In this document: piece by piece, positions 1 through 9,455 of the stretch
How positions within the stretch are numbered: position 1 is the stretch's first letter
Layout of the letters: each line of letters begins with the position of its first letter
Assembly (NCBI GenBank): GCA_000320545.1
Contig: ADNK01002394.1
Location: 1-25,587, forward strand
Direction: 5' to 3'
DNA: 25,587 nt
Origin: Bigelowiella natans CCMP2755
Taxonomy: Eukaryota; Cercozoa; Chlorarachniophyceae
Translations under genes and position numbers: made by a program
Notes under the pieces: model-generated
Database searches by the model: none
The model's input: the letters and a program-made list of their open reading frames with translations, nothing else
Told to the model about the DNA's origin: nothing

Positions 1-52
1 TATAACATTAACCATAGTCGATTACTACATGCAACCACACGAGTACTAATAC

Positions 53-256
53 CTGTTCTGAAGGGAGTTGTTTAAACTGCGTCTTTATCTGTCGGAGAGA
101 TTCAAGTGCTACAGCGTTGTATGGAGAAGGTACAGACCCTTGGCTCTCTAAGATATCGTTGGTATGAGAAATGCCGTCCAATATAGATTGCCAATATTGC
201 AACATTAGGGTTATTGCGACATCATGTATATCACTAATGTAGGTATGTTGGACTAC
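53..256 (-). CDS. Internal exon of an unrecognised gene running off the left edge
   Basis: On the minus strand a frame is open from 256 down to a consensus donor (CAG|GTATTA) whose last exon base is 53. It encodes a normal-looking soluble sequence including LQYWQSILDGISHTNDILES and a tail ending KTQFKQLPSEQ. The exon's 5' edge is uncertain: the frame is closed by a TGA at 257-259, and possible acceptors lie at the AGs just inside it. An ATG at 203-205 is available as a start instead. A second open minus-strand stretch at about 340-517 (containing KEQIIKLGRIVLILGHDLMA and an acidic/aromatic helix) may be the preceding exon. The rest of the gene lies left of base 1. I do not recognise the family. 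Confidence 0.4.
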
Positions 257-1063
257 TCAATTTCCAAAGTCGAAATATCAAACTACAAACAACAATCGTG
301 CCATGATGAAGCCAAAACCCATCTATGGCAGCAAGAAAAATGGCAAAAGAGACACCAAATGCGGATAATGTTTAATTGCCCTGCAAATGTCGCTTTCAGA
401 ATAATGCAGACAGATATTTACGATTCTAGCCATTAAATCATGACCCAAAATCAACACTATTCTTCCAAGTTTAATTATCTGTTCTTTCGGTACAGTAGTA
501 GTCAGAGTTTGTTGCAAAGGGGAGGGAGATTCTCATCCTAGCGGAGTACATGCACGCGAGAAATATAGTTCGATGAGCGACTAAAACATTTGGTTGTCGT
601 AAGAGATAAATCCATCCTATTTCATGTTCTCAGCCATCATCTTCCAATGAACTGATCTCAACAAGGAAGTGCTTGGGCCGCGAAATTAATTATCATGTCC
701 ATTATTATTGCTCATTCAGCTTTAAGACTCTAGCTTCTTTTTTTCAATTTTTTGGTTTAACTTCCTGACAAAAATAGGCCCAGAATATGATGGTTTTGTC
801 GAACATGGGTAAGTCGTTGAGCATTAAATCGTCTGTCTCAACACAACTTTACGAGCAGGTGCAAAGAGTTTAGTTCGTCGTCTCGTCGTCGCTGTTCGTA
901 AGAGGTAGGGTCGAGGGTAGAGGGGGAAGAGGAGGTGTATCTAATTTGTGAAAAGATAGGCCAGAGGAAGGGATATATTTGATTAATTTGAAACTTGAAA
1001 GTTATCCGGAAAAGGTTCAAGCCTGCTTATTGTTTGCTGATTGAGTAGGATCTGAGCACTACA
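257..1063. promoter_or_regulatory. Divergent 5' spacer between the left-edge gene and the dioxygenase
   Basis: This stretch separates a minus-strand gene from the plus-strand dioxygenase start at 1064. Apart from a possible minus-strand exon at about 340-517, I see no coding signal. It is AT-rich with T-tracts near 735-755. The short open frames in it have no splice partners. Promoter function is inferred only from the head-to-head gene layout; no specific element was identified. Confidence 0.3.
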
Positions 1064-3142
1064 ATGCCCACTACGACCTACCACACTGGGGTTCTCGAAA
1101 GAGATGATGATGGCTTCATGAAGGTATCAGTTTTTATTTTCCTCTTCCGTTCAACATCGTTCACCATAAATAAGACTAAATTTTGTCATCATAACAGAAA
1201 AAGAAGTACGGTCGCTGCATAGGCTGCTGTAAATGTTTCGGGTACTCGATCTCGTTGGTTGTCGTCGTGCTCGCAATTATTGTTGGAGTTGCAATGGCGT
1301 CTACTGAGGCTATTGATACCTTCGACCGATTTCTGGATCATGTACAAGGGGGTCAAGGATACAACGTATACTACTACTGCAATATTCTCTGTTGCTATTC
1401 TAGTGCAATAATGCATCATACTGTGCTCGCCAGGAAAAATCATCTTGCACAATAATTCGTTGGCCAGTTAATGTAAATGACATTCAATCCCACATCACAA
1501 TTGTAAATGTGATGATCAGGCCAAGAATCACTACCTCCTTGGAAATTTCGCCCCAGTTCAAGATGAAGTCTCAGGGGTACAGCTGGAGATCGTCAGCGGT
1601 AAGATCCCTGACGGAATGAAGGGGGTCTTTATCCGCACAGGCCCAAACCCCATCCCGGAGCATGGCCACACTAAACGCTACCACTGGTTCGACGGTATGT
1701 TGTCAAACCGCCATTACGTCCTTTTTCTTCTTCTTCTTGATACGTTTCTTGTCTTTCATTTACGTTTTATAGGGCACGGGTACTGGCACACGCTTAGAAT
1801 AGATCCAAAGGCACAAGCAGCCACTTACAACAGTGGTTGGATCAAGACTGGGCGGTATCTCTTCGAGAGGGCTGTTGGCCGTGATTTCTTCAATGGGATA
1901 GGGGAGCTCATTGGGTTCACAGGGCTTGCGAAAGCGCTACTGTCGATGCCGAGGAAGCCTAGTGCAGCAGGTCTTGACCTTCTGACTGTTGGTCAAGCAA
2001 ACACGGCCGTCATTATGCATGCAGGCCATCTCTATGCACTCCACGAGGCTTCCTTACCATTCGAAATGCGTCTGAGCAAAGACGGCGTATTCCAATCCAT
2101 TGGACACACAGATCTAGGGGGACAACTTAACTATCCTGTTTCGGCTCATCCTAAGATCGACACCCGAAAAGGAGAGATGCTCTTTCATGGCTACAAGGCC
2201 GGCGACCCTGAGTCCTCGTACAAATGGGGAACCCTGGCATCAAACTCCACGCTGCTAAATTACGTGCCGTTACAAAGCAAGGACGGCTACCCGAGCATAT
2301 CACACGATTTTGCCATCACAGAGACACACGCAATCATCCTCGATACATCGGCACGGTTTTCACCCGAGAAGCTGGTCGAAGGAAGGGCGTTTTCGATGAA
2401 CAAGGCTTACCCTTGCCGCTTTGGCCTTGCCCCTCGAGGCTCCAACTCTGCCCAAGATATTCAATGGTTTGAGCTTGACATCCCTCTCACGATCATGCAC
2501 ACGATGAATGCGTGGAACGTCGACGAGCACCGTATCATACTATGGGCGCATGGCAGCGAGGACTTTGACATACAGGACATTGAAGGGAAGGACTCCCCGT
2601 TTGCTCCCTATGAGTTTGCCTTCGATTTGGCCACAGGCTCGGTTGCATGGACAAAGATCACTGATAAATACAAAGGCACATCGTTTGAATTCCCTCAAGT
2701 ACATCCTGACTTCATAGGACGCTACGCCAAGTATGGCTTCAGCGGCGTCAGTCCAAGAGGAGACGGAAGGTTCACCGGCATCGCCAAATTCTCCATTTCA
2801 GAAGATGGGTCGGGCAGTGGGTTGGACACGGTCATCAATTTTGGGGAAGGCGTATGGTGCGGCGAACCTGTCTTCATTCCTGATGCAAAAGTCCATAGCA
2901 CTAGCAAAGATGCAGCGGATGCAGGATGGCTTCTAGTCATGCAATTCGACGAGCATTCCAACAGCAGCTACGTCTCTGTGTACAGTGCTCGCAGCATGGA
3001 TAAGAACCCTGTGGTGAAGTTCTTAGCTCCTCGTATACCCTATGGCTTCCATGGATACTGGGTACCTGAAGCGAGCTTGGAAGCTCATCTCAAATACTGG
3101 GAGACCTACGACACTATTGCGGCTGGATCCCGAACATGTTAA
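1064..3142 (+). CDS. Membrane-anchored carotenoid cleavage dioxygenase (CCD/RPE65 family)
   Basis: Exons 1064-1123, 1198-1341, 1520-1694 and 1773-3142 join in phase to give 582 residues. The enzyme family is a seven-bladed propeller that uses Fe(II) to split a carotenoid or apocarotenoid double bond with O2. All four iron-binding histidines are present: H252 (SAHPK), H304 (SHDFAIT), H369 (MHTMNAW) and H553 (GFHGYW). The second-shell glutamates are E218, E432 (FEFPQ) and E491 (GEPVF). The family entry motif APVQDE and the GVFIRTGPNP strand are also intact. Residues 1-35 are hydrophilic with four lysines at 20-23 and a C-x2-CC-x-C cluster at 27-33. A hydrophobic helix follows at about 36-54, as in a type II anchor or an uncleaved ER signal; the cysteines could be palmitoylated. 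The 78-base third intron (1695-1772) is a multiple of three without a stop and falls inside the HWFDG motif, so naive ORF calling reads through it. Substrate and cleavage position cannot be read from sequence. Confidence 0.93.
1695..1772 (+). other. Phase-preserving, stop-free intron in the dioxygenase
   Basis: The donor GTATGT follows GACG, and the acceptor TTTTATAG precedes GGCACGGG. The intron is pyrimidine-rich (a CTT run at about 1721-1738). Removing it restores HWFDGHGYWH, the expected active-site-proximal strand of this family. Keeping it would insert 26 hydrophobic residues (rich in Leu, Phe, Val) into the propeller. It is called an intron because of the splice consensus and the family alignment. 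Confidence 0.85.
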
Positions 3143-4410
3143 CAACCAAGTAGTTGTGCAGCAGCAGCAGCAGCAGTAGAAGTAGTAGATAGTAGTAGTA
3201 AATGCGACGAGAAAGCTGCATCCTATCCTAGAATTGCTAAGATACATCCGGTAATAATCGGCACTACCGGTTGATGATTTTGTGATCTCTTTATCATCGA
3301 CAATCCTTCTGTATCGGTGATGTCTACATAAGAATCTGCTGCCGGTTGATGATATCTTCTTTAGTCTAATTTATTTCCTATATTGGTTTAATTATATGTC
3401 GTGTTCTGGAGGAACAAATATTTTAATAGTTTCTGTTGTATATTAGGTGGTAATAACTAAGCTTTGCTAATAATTGTTGGTAGTTGTAGCGTGCATGGTC
3501 GTGGTAGCTTGATTTTTTAATTAAAACCAATTTGCATCCATAGTACGTAGCGATTTTACGCTATGATACAAGATAAAGAATGTATTGTTTGAGAAGCCAT
3601 GGAATGTGATAGTTTGTAACGTAAGATTTATAGATTTTCTAATAGATATTTATTTCTGAGATAAACTACTGTGATGTGCCGAGGTTGCAAATTCTAGATA
3701 TCATTATCACATAACAATGTCAGTATGCAGCGCATTCTTGTAGCCGCACAAAACATATATATGTCTATCTGGCTACTTATGACTCACTTACTATCTATCA
3801 CACATGTCATCCATACAAATAAAGCGCTGCTATATGTACCTACTTGCTTGTAATGCTGCATGCCATTTGCTCATATGTCCCCATGTCTACGTACCTGCTA
3901 CTACAAGTAGCTACGCTTGTCACATCAATCGTGAATCGTTGCATTGATGCTCTGCGCTTCGTTAGCATTTGACAGTGTAGTTTTGCTTCTAATATACTAA
4001 ATGAAGCTAATCCCGCTAGCTAGTGTATGCAACACGGGCGAAGACACATGGTGCTCTAGTTACGCCTTTTTTTTTCAGTATTCCCATGCATCGAGCGTTT
4101 ATTCACTGTCACTTGCACGATACATCGGTGTTCACTGCAAATTGTTTCATTGGTATGATGCGAGGCTTACGCACCACCGAAGCATCATGTGTATTGATCA
4201 TGTGCGCTGCTTTTACATACATACGCATTTAAACGTGTGTAGAATGTCGATCTGGGCGAAAGAACTTCGATGCCCTCGACACTACTGCTCCGCCATTCGC
4301 AGCCTCAGCCTCAGAGGCAGCCTACAAAATTTTGATGTACGAACGCCATAAGCACTCAAAAATCCACAAATAGAAATTTAACGTATAAATATATTATAAA
4401 TATTATATTG

Positions 4411-4461
<51 letters not shown>

Positions 4462-4477
4462 TGTGTGTGCGTGTAAG

Positions 4478-4523
<46 letters not shown>

Positions 4524-5327
4524 CTGTGCAACAAAACAGAGCGTGTGCATTGGACCAATTAACTACAATGGATGGCCAATGTGAATCAAAGCGTATACCC
4601 GGGGTAGCATGTTTGGAGGCGGTGCCTTGGAAGGAACCCACACTTCCGTCTTCTTTCCTTCAGCTTTTGCCCCTGCTCTTCTTAGCTGGTTCTTCAGTCC
4701 TTCATTCTATCATAAACATATTTAGTGTACTGCATTAGATTCGCTCACTTCGTGGTATGTAGCACGTTCCTAAGAATTGATTATAGCATTGAAGTTGAAG
4801 ACGTATGCAGTTGTGAAGTCGAGCACACGAAACGCGATTTTATTAGAATTCGAAGTGAATGAATGTATATATTTTCCACTATCCTCACGTATCAGTCACC
4901 TCTTGAAGGACTTGCCCATATATTCTTTGTAAGTGAGAAACTTGCATGAACATCTTTTCCTAACAATCATTATTTGTAGAATTTTAAGTAAGCAAAATCA
5001 CTCCTTGAAACAGTAATAATTTGAGGAGTATTGAAACCCATCGGAGAGGTTCTGCATGTCTCTTCTCTCAGGTTGCTCATCACCATGAGCGAATGAAGAA
5101 AAGGATTTGTGATGGAGAACATCTGCCCCGTGTGATACCCACTAGCTTACTTTTCGCATTAAAATTGGTTCATATACGACAAACTAGCAAATACTGCACT
5201 GCTACCTTCTCTGAGGTGCGGACCAATAGATTTTGCTTAAGCTCGTCAAACTGTGAATACGGTTCAATAAATTACAAAATCGCAATCGTCCAAGCTCCTT
5301 TCCATTCAATTTCTAAGAGAAAACTTC
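3143..5327. other. Convergent intergenic region
   Basis: This region lies between the 3' ends of the dioxygenase (plus) and the SAM protein (minus). Directly after the dioxygenase stop is a GCA/GTA trinucleotide tract (3160-3201), presumably 3' UTR. A (TC)n...(GA)n inverted microsatellite lies at 4412-4517. An unsupported open frame ends at 4373 (see findings). I see no other gene, RNA gene or mobile element. Confidence 0.5.
4412..4517. repeat. (TC)n - (TG)n - (GA)n inverted microsatellite
   Basis: About 17 TC units (4413-4445) run into TG units (4445-4474 with interruptions), followed by about 18 GA units (4482-4516). The TC and GA blocks are reverse complements of each other, so the tract can fold into a hairpin with roughly 33-bp arms. 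It lies in non-coding DNA. Confidence 0.9.
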
Positions 5328-5723
5328 TTAGCTGTATTGAAGGACCTTCTTCTGCAATGCCTGGAAGGCCTTCGAGTCAACACCGTTCCTGGAAACGAAA
5401 GTGCTAAACTCATACTGCACATATCTTTGCAAACATTTGACAATAGATTACTACCCAGGGTTCTGTTTTTGTTTCTTGAGGATGTCTTTTGCAGCTAGCA
5501 CCGCTCCTCTCTGCCCCAGGGTTTTGACCCCCATCTCCTTGAGCTGCTCCTCAGTAATGCTTTGCAATACCTGCCCATCGATCTCCTCCTCCAAGAGGAT
5601 AGCTATGGTCTTCTCCTTTATACGCCTAGAGCCATCTTCCCTGACCAGAGTTCTCAGCCATGCCATAGTCTTTTCTTCCGTCCACGTGCTCGATTTGGAC
5701 AGTTCAAAGGAGGGATTCTGCAT
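5328..5723 (-). CDS. Small SAM (sterile alpha motif) domain protein
   Basis: Two minus-strand exons, 5455-5723 and 5328-5388, join in phase (GG|G) across an intron at 5389-5454 to give 109 residues. Without splicing the frame stops four bases into the intron. The SAM fold covers about residues 20-84: WLRTLVRED opens helix 1, EEEIDGQVLQSITEEQLKEM carries the conserved I-D-G...L...T-E-E-L-K core, and GVKTLGQRGAVLAAKDIL is the G-x-R...I-x-L final helix. SAM domains mediate protein-protein or occasionally RNA interactions. No other domain is present, so this is a stand-alone SAM adaptor. The start is the only ATG ahead of the domain. The second exon supplies a short amphipathic tail (KAFQALQKKVLQYS). 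Partners are unknown. Confidence 0.8.
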
Positions 5724-6443
5724 GGTAGTAGTAGGAGAGACGGGTTAGGCAAGCAATGCTACGACGAGCTATTAGATCGAAGCAAGGCACCTTATCGAGA
5801 GCCATTGTTCTTTTGACCTAGAAGAACTAACGAAAGAGACTTGAGTAGTCAGTGATGGTTGTCAGTGTCAAAAGCCTACGTCACCCGTCTACGTCACCCC
5901 ACCCCTCCCTACTTGCTGCAGTTTCTACTTTTTTTGTGATTGTAAAAAACTGGAGGTCGGAAAGTTCTCATTCGATCATGCCACCACAAGTTTGGCGAGG
6001 GCTTTGAGCGCAAAGCCCTCCAAGACTTTCCATGGTGTCGCCAAGGGCAGGGGGGGCAGCTACCTCGTCGATTCGTGTGTGGCTGGCAGGATTCCAACGA
6101 AAGGGTCTTTTGTGGGCGCAGGGATGCAAGTATGATACGATGTTTTACGCACGATTATTTTCCCAAATACCAGACTATTTATTCGATTTTGGATTGGCTA
6201 GAATGGTAAGGCTGGAAAGGCGAGGCCGAAAGATCATGTCGTACTTTAAAAAATACCTGTGTTTTGATCATTTTCACTGTGTTTGCCACAACAACTGCTG
6301 CAACAACCACAATGGCGTCGGGGTCAGTATCGTACTTGCATTTACATGTACATGTTACCGAATCAACCATCAGCTAACTTCGGTTTTACCGAGTTAGCAG
6401 ATCGGAAGTAGCTCTAATTTATCTGCTGTGGTACTTTAGATCA
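5724..6443. promoter_or_regulatory. Divergent 5' spacer between the SAM protein and the phosphatase
   Basis: The two genes are transcribed away from this stretch. It contains a direct repeat of a CACCCGTCTACGTCACCC-like sequence near 5881-5900. A possible upstream exon of the phosphatase gene lies at 6032-6128. The shared-promoter role is inferred from orientation; no TATA-like box was assigned. Confidence 0.3.
6032..6128 (+). other. Possible upstream exon: presequence or 5' leader of the phosphatase
   Basis: An ATG at 6032 opens a frame that begins MVSPRAGGAATSSIRVWLAG and continues to QGC before a GTATGA donor at 6129. It joins in phase (AA|A) to an acceptor, TACTTTAG, at 6439, twelve or fewer bases before the ATG at 6444. 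The peptide is rich in Arg, Ser and Ala and has no acidic residue, like a mitochondrial targeting peptide. It may instead be 5' UTR, with translation starting at 6444. Confidence 0.35.
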
Positions 6444-6801
6444 ATGCCGGGAATAGTGGAGCCTTCAGAGCTGGCAGAGATTCTTCTCTCCGATGTCACG
6501 AAATCCAAAGATGATGATAATGATAATGATGATGATGATGATGCGTATGGCAACATATATTTTCGCGTATATATTATAAGCTGGCACAATCTTTATTTGT
6601 AGGATGCAAAAATGAAGGAATCTACCGTGATAATTGATGTAAGAGACGATGACTTCAAGGTGGAGAGAAATGAAATTTGTTTGAGAACAAGTTGCTCGCC
6701 CAAAAATAACACACGCTTATACACTCCTATGTGTTAGATTTAATGCGTACGCGTACGCATATATGTATAAGCGTGTGTTGTTTTTGGGCGAGCAACTTGT
6801 G

Positions 6802-6839
<38 letters not shown>

Positions 6840-6959
6840 CAACAGTCACAAGGCACTTTGCAAATATTATACATACAATATCAGCACATTGTTATGCATG
6901 GCATCCTTTGCGAGTATGAGTATATTTGTGCGGATGTGTGTATACGTGTTGTGAGAGAG

Positions 6960-7000
<41 letters not shown>

Positions 7001-7647
7001 TAATCTAATAGTTTCCTGAATTCCTATGATTGTGTCTTGTAGGGAGGGAACATAAAAGGAGCTCAAAACATCGCTAGCCACGTTTTTTCATGTAATTTTA
7101 TGGATACTTCTCGTTTGCAATCAACTGACACCTGTTCTATCCCATTCCGGTCTTAGCAATGGTCAACAAAATCGCCGAGGAGAACAAGGTGCCATTAGAT
7201 TTACCCTTCTCCTCATTTTACCTGGAGATACTTGAAATAATGGGTTGCTTTTTCGCATTTGTCAGGACAAAAGTTTGGTCGTATTGCATTGTATGTACAG
7301 TCAACAGCGCGGCCCAAGATGTGCTAGACTTCTGGCCAAAACGTAACAGTTTCCTCTAAGAATAGTGATTTGATGGTCAATTAACGTGCCAAATATCCCC
7401 GAAATAATTTAGAATGTCTACGAAGTTCCAAGATTCAAAATGTAAAATTTGCTATCTCCGAGGGGGGTTCATCGGATGGTAAAACAACTATGATGCTAAT
7501 AAATCGACGACTCACTTGAGTGCTACATAATGGATTATATCAAATGAATAAGTGTATCATCAACACAGGTATTCTGCTTTCAAGAAGCACAAAAAGTCAG
7601 ATGTGCTCATCGAAAATCTAGTGAAGTCAGAATGGGAGGATGATTGA
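6444..7647 (+). CDS. Cdc25/Acr2-like rhodanese-fold phosphatase or arsenate reductase
   Basis: Exons 6444-6566, 6603-6659, 7043-7091, 7157-7188, 7266-7342 and 7569-7647 join with matching phases to about 138 residues, the usual size for single-domain plant CDC25/Acr2 proteins. The rhodanese landmarks appear in order: PSELAEIL, STVIIDVRDDDF (strand with the conserved DVRD), GGNIKGAQNIAS (the GHI-GA-NI element, with N replacing H) and the catalytic loop VVLHCMYSQQRGPRCARLL. That loop fits HC-x5-R followed by RGP, as in the Arabidopsis CDC25 / fungal Acr2 group. Such enzymes reduce arsenate with glutathione/glutaredoxin or dephosphorylate phosphotyrosine. The catalytic Cys and Arg are intact. 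The C-terminus (ENLVKSEWEDD) lacks the usual GG-F-x-x-W and any zinc-binding cysteines. The first exon may end earlier, at 6494 (GAT|GTCACG, same phase), which would remove an Asp/Asn-rich insert. Substrate choice cannot be decided here. Confidence 0.85.
6687..6800. repeat. Foldback: 36-bp inverted repeat with palindromic loop, inside an intron
   Basis: The left arm 6687-6722 and right arm 6765-6800 are reverse complements over 36 bases with one mismatch, which is a G-U pair in RNA (6707 opposite 6780). The 42-base loop contains a perfect 18-bp palindrome at 6743-6760 (ATGCGTACGCGTACGCAT). A (TA)n tract of about 34 bases abuts the right side. The whole lies within the 6660-7042 intron of the phosphatase gene. 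It could be a MITE-like foldback element or a hairpin RNA; no clear target-site duplication is seen. Confidence 0.85.
6950..6997. repeat. (GA)n microsatellite
   Basis: About 22 GA units with one GC interruption lie in the same phosphatase intron as the foldback. The (TA)n tract at 6803-6836 lies between the two. Confidence 0.9.
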
Positions 7648-8829
7648 AGGGCTAGCTAACCTATTCATATATAACTCAGTTTAACAATGTTCATTCTGAG
7701 CGCTACTGTGCGCACTGGACTAGTGGAGACGCTCGTCTTGTCATTTGGTCGAATCCGAAGCTTTTTATTGATACACTCATTGCTCTCAAGAGACTTCCAT
7801 TTTTAAATGCGCGCATGCTTTGTAGTTAGTAGTGTGATGCTTCTGTCCATTTCGTTTAACATCGTATCTAACATGTCACAACTAAAGATACTGCTGCGTA
7901 CATGCTAGCATGCTATACTCGCATGCATTATAATGTAGCATGTGCTGTTAAACTGCACGACTACAGATGCTGCTGCGTACATGCCATGCTGGCATGCTCG
8001 TGCATGTTGCAATCTAGCAATGCTAGAATGTGGCATGCGCTGTTGACTAGTTGAACTGCGCCTTTCCATGCAGTTGATCTGCCGCGCCGTCGAATCGGTC
8101 CAGCTAGCTAGCAGTGCCTCGCTCAATCATAGCGATGATGGGGCGGAAAAAATTTCCTAGCTACCAGCAGCAAGTAGAGCATGCGCTAGCTAGATGCGCC
8201 GCAACCTCCGACGATTTGCGTGTTGAGCTTTGCGAGCTAGCTAGCAGACGATCTAGCAATGCAATGTGATGTCTAGCTGCCTAGCTAGCTAGCTAGCTGC
8301 GTGCAACGTCCTAGCTGTGTGAGGCTGAACAATCTAGTAATGCAAGCGTCACGCTGCATGCACACAATTATGTGTGTCTAGACGTGCTCGCTTCGATCGT
8401 CTACGTACCCACACAAAGCTAACCATACAACTGGTGTGCCTGTAGCATGGCTAGATGGAGACGGTGTGCACAGCACATTTCTAGATCTGTCTAGCTGTGC
8501 TGCACATTTTGAATGCAGAGCACACCTTGCTAGCTTGTCTGATTGCTGTCTACGGGCAACCATGCCACATGCACGACACGGCGCAGATCATGCACGAATG
8601 TTCAGCAGATGCATCCACAGATGAGGTTTCTGAAACGCGATGAGGACGTCTAGACGTCATCTCCACCAGACAGCTTGCACACTGCACAAGCTTCTCTGCG
8701 GCAACATCATTTCCGTGCAGTAGCAGCAAATGACTTCTCTTAGGGAAATGTCTAGAGGTCGTCGGTACTGCGACAACCGATGATGCATTGAAGGATCTAT
8801 ATCATCTGTGAGCCTAATGCCGACTCCAA
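7648..8829. other. Convergent intergenic region containing a CTAG/GCATGC-dense island
   Basis: The region between the phosphatase stop and the presumed 3' end of the giant minus-strand gene shows no coding frame with splice support. From about 7880 to 8660 it is dominated by CTAG tetramers (often chained as GCTAGCTAGC) and GCATGC/TGCATG. There is a degenerate tandem duplication at 7878-8062 and a 14-bp palindrome at 8645-8658. Nothing resembling a tRNA or a transposase was found. Confidence 0.6.
7878..8062. repeat. Degenerate tandem duplication, unit about 80-105 bp
   Basis: Copy 1 (about 7878-7959) and copy 2 (about 7957-8062) share the ordered landmarks ACNACTANAGAT, CTGCTGCGTACATGC, a GCATGC, TGTAGCATG/TGTGGCATG, GCTGTT and GAACTGC/AAACTGC. 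Copy 2 carries an extra CTAG-containing segment near 8012-8030. Confidence 0.6.
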
Positions 8830-9413
8830 TCAATCTTTTGATGTTCTCCTCTTTCGCCTGTCACGAGGCACCGGTTTGAATCTGCCAGCATTCATTTCCT
8901 CCTGCAAAGAACAATAGGTTACACGGGTCATCGTCGTCTTCGTCGTGAGCATCATCATCATCATCATCATCATAATTATCATCATCATTATGTAGTTGTT
9001 GTTGGTGGGTCCTATCTGTCATTCATGCTGATGGGATAACGATTTCATGTGGTAGCAGCAGCAGCAGCAGCATCCTCAGAAACTCTTATCGCTCTATAGA
9101 CATGTTCGCAGCATAGCATTTATATGCATATAACCACGAATTTGTATTCTTCATCTCAAGAGCTGTCTCGTTGCTACCATAAGTTGTATATTTTGTGCTA
9201 GACCCTATGCCCCTCCCCTTTCTCGAGCTAGGTGGTATACTCCTCCACACTCTCAATACTTGAATATTGTTTACATCGCCTGTGAGATCCACGGAAATGT
9301 TCGTGTCTGAGCCGTCTTAGCCGTGCTTGATATTGCAGCTTCAGTCGAAGCTCTCCTCTGTGGCGCCGTCGTCTTTTATGTTTAAAATAGAAATGGGGGA
9401 GGGAGGGAGGGTG

Positions 9414-9455
<42 letters not shown>

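Noticed and set aside
8378-8624. Opposing short frames in the CTAG island
   Set aside because: Both strands are open only because the sequence is palindrome-rich; no start context, splice sites or domain pattern.
9086-9292. Minus-strand 68-residue frame (MDLTGDVNNIQVLRVW...)
   Set aside because: It begins inside exon 9372-9275 in another frame. No phase-compatible splicing to 8901 was found, so only the possibility of a missing exon here is kept.
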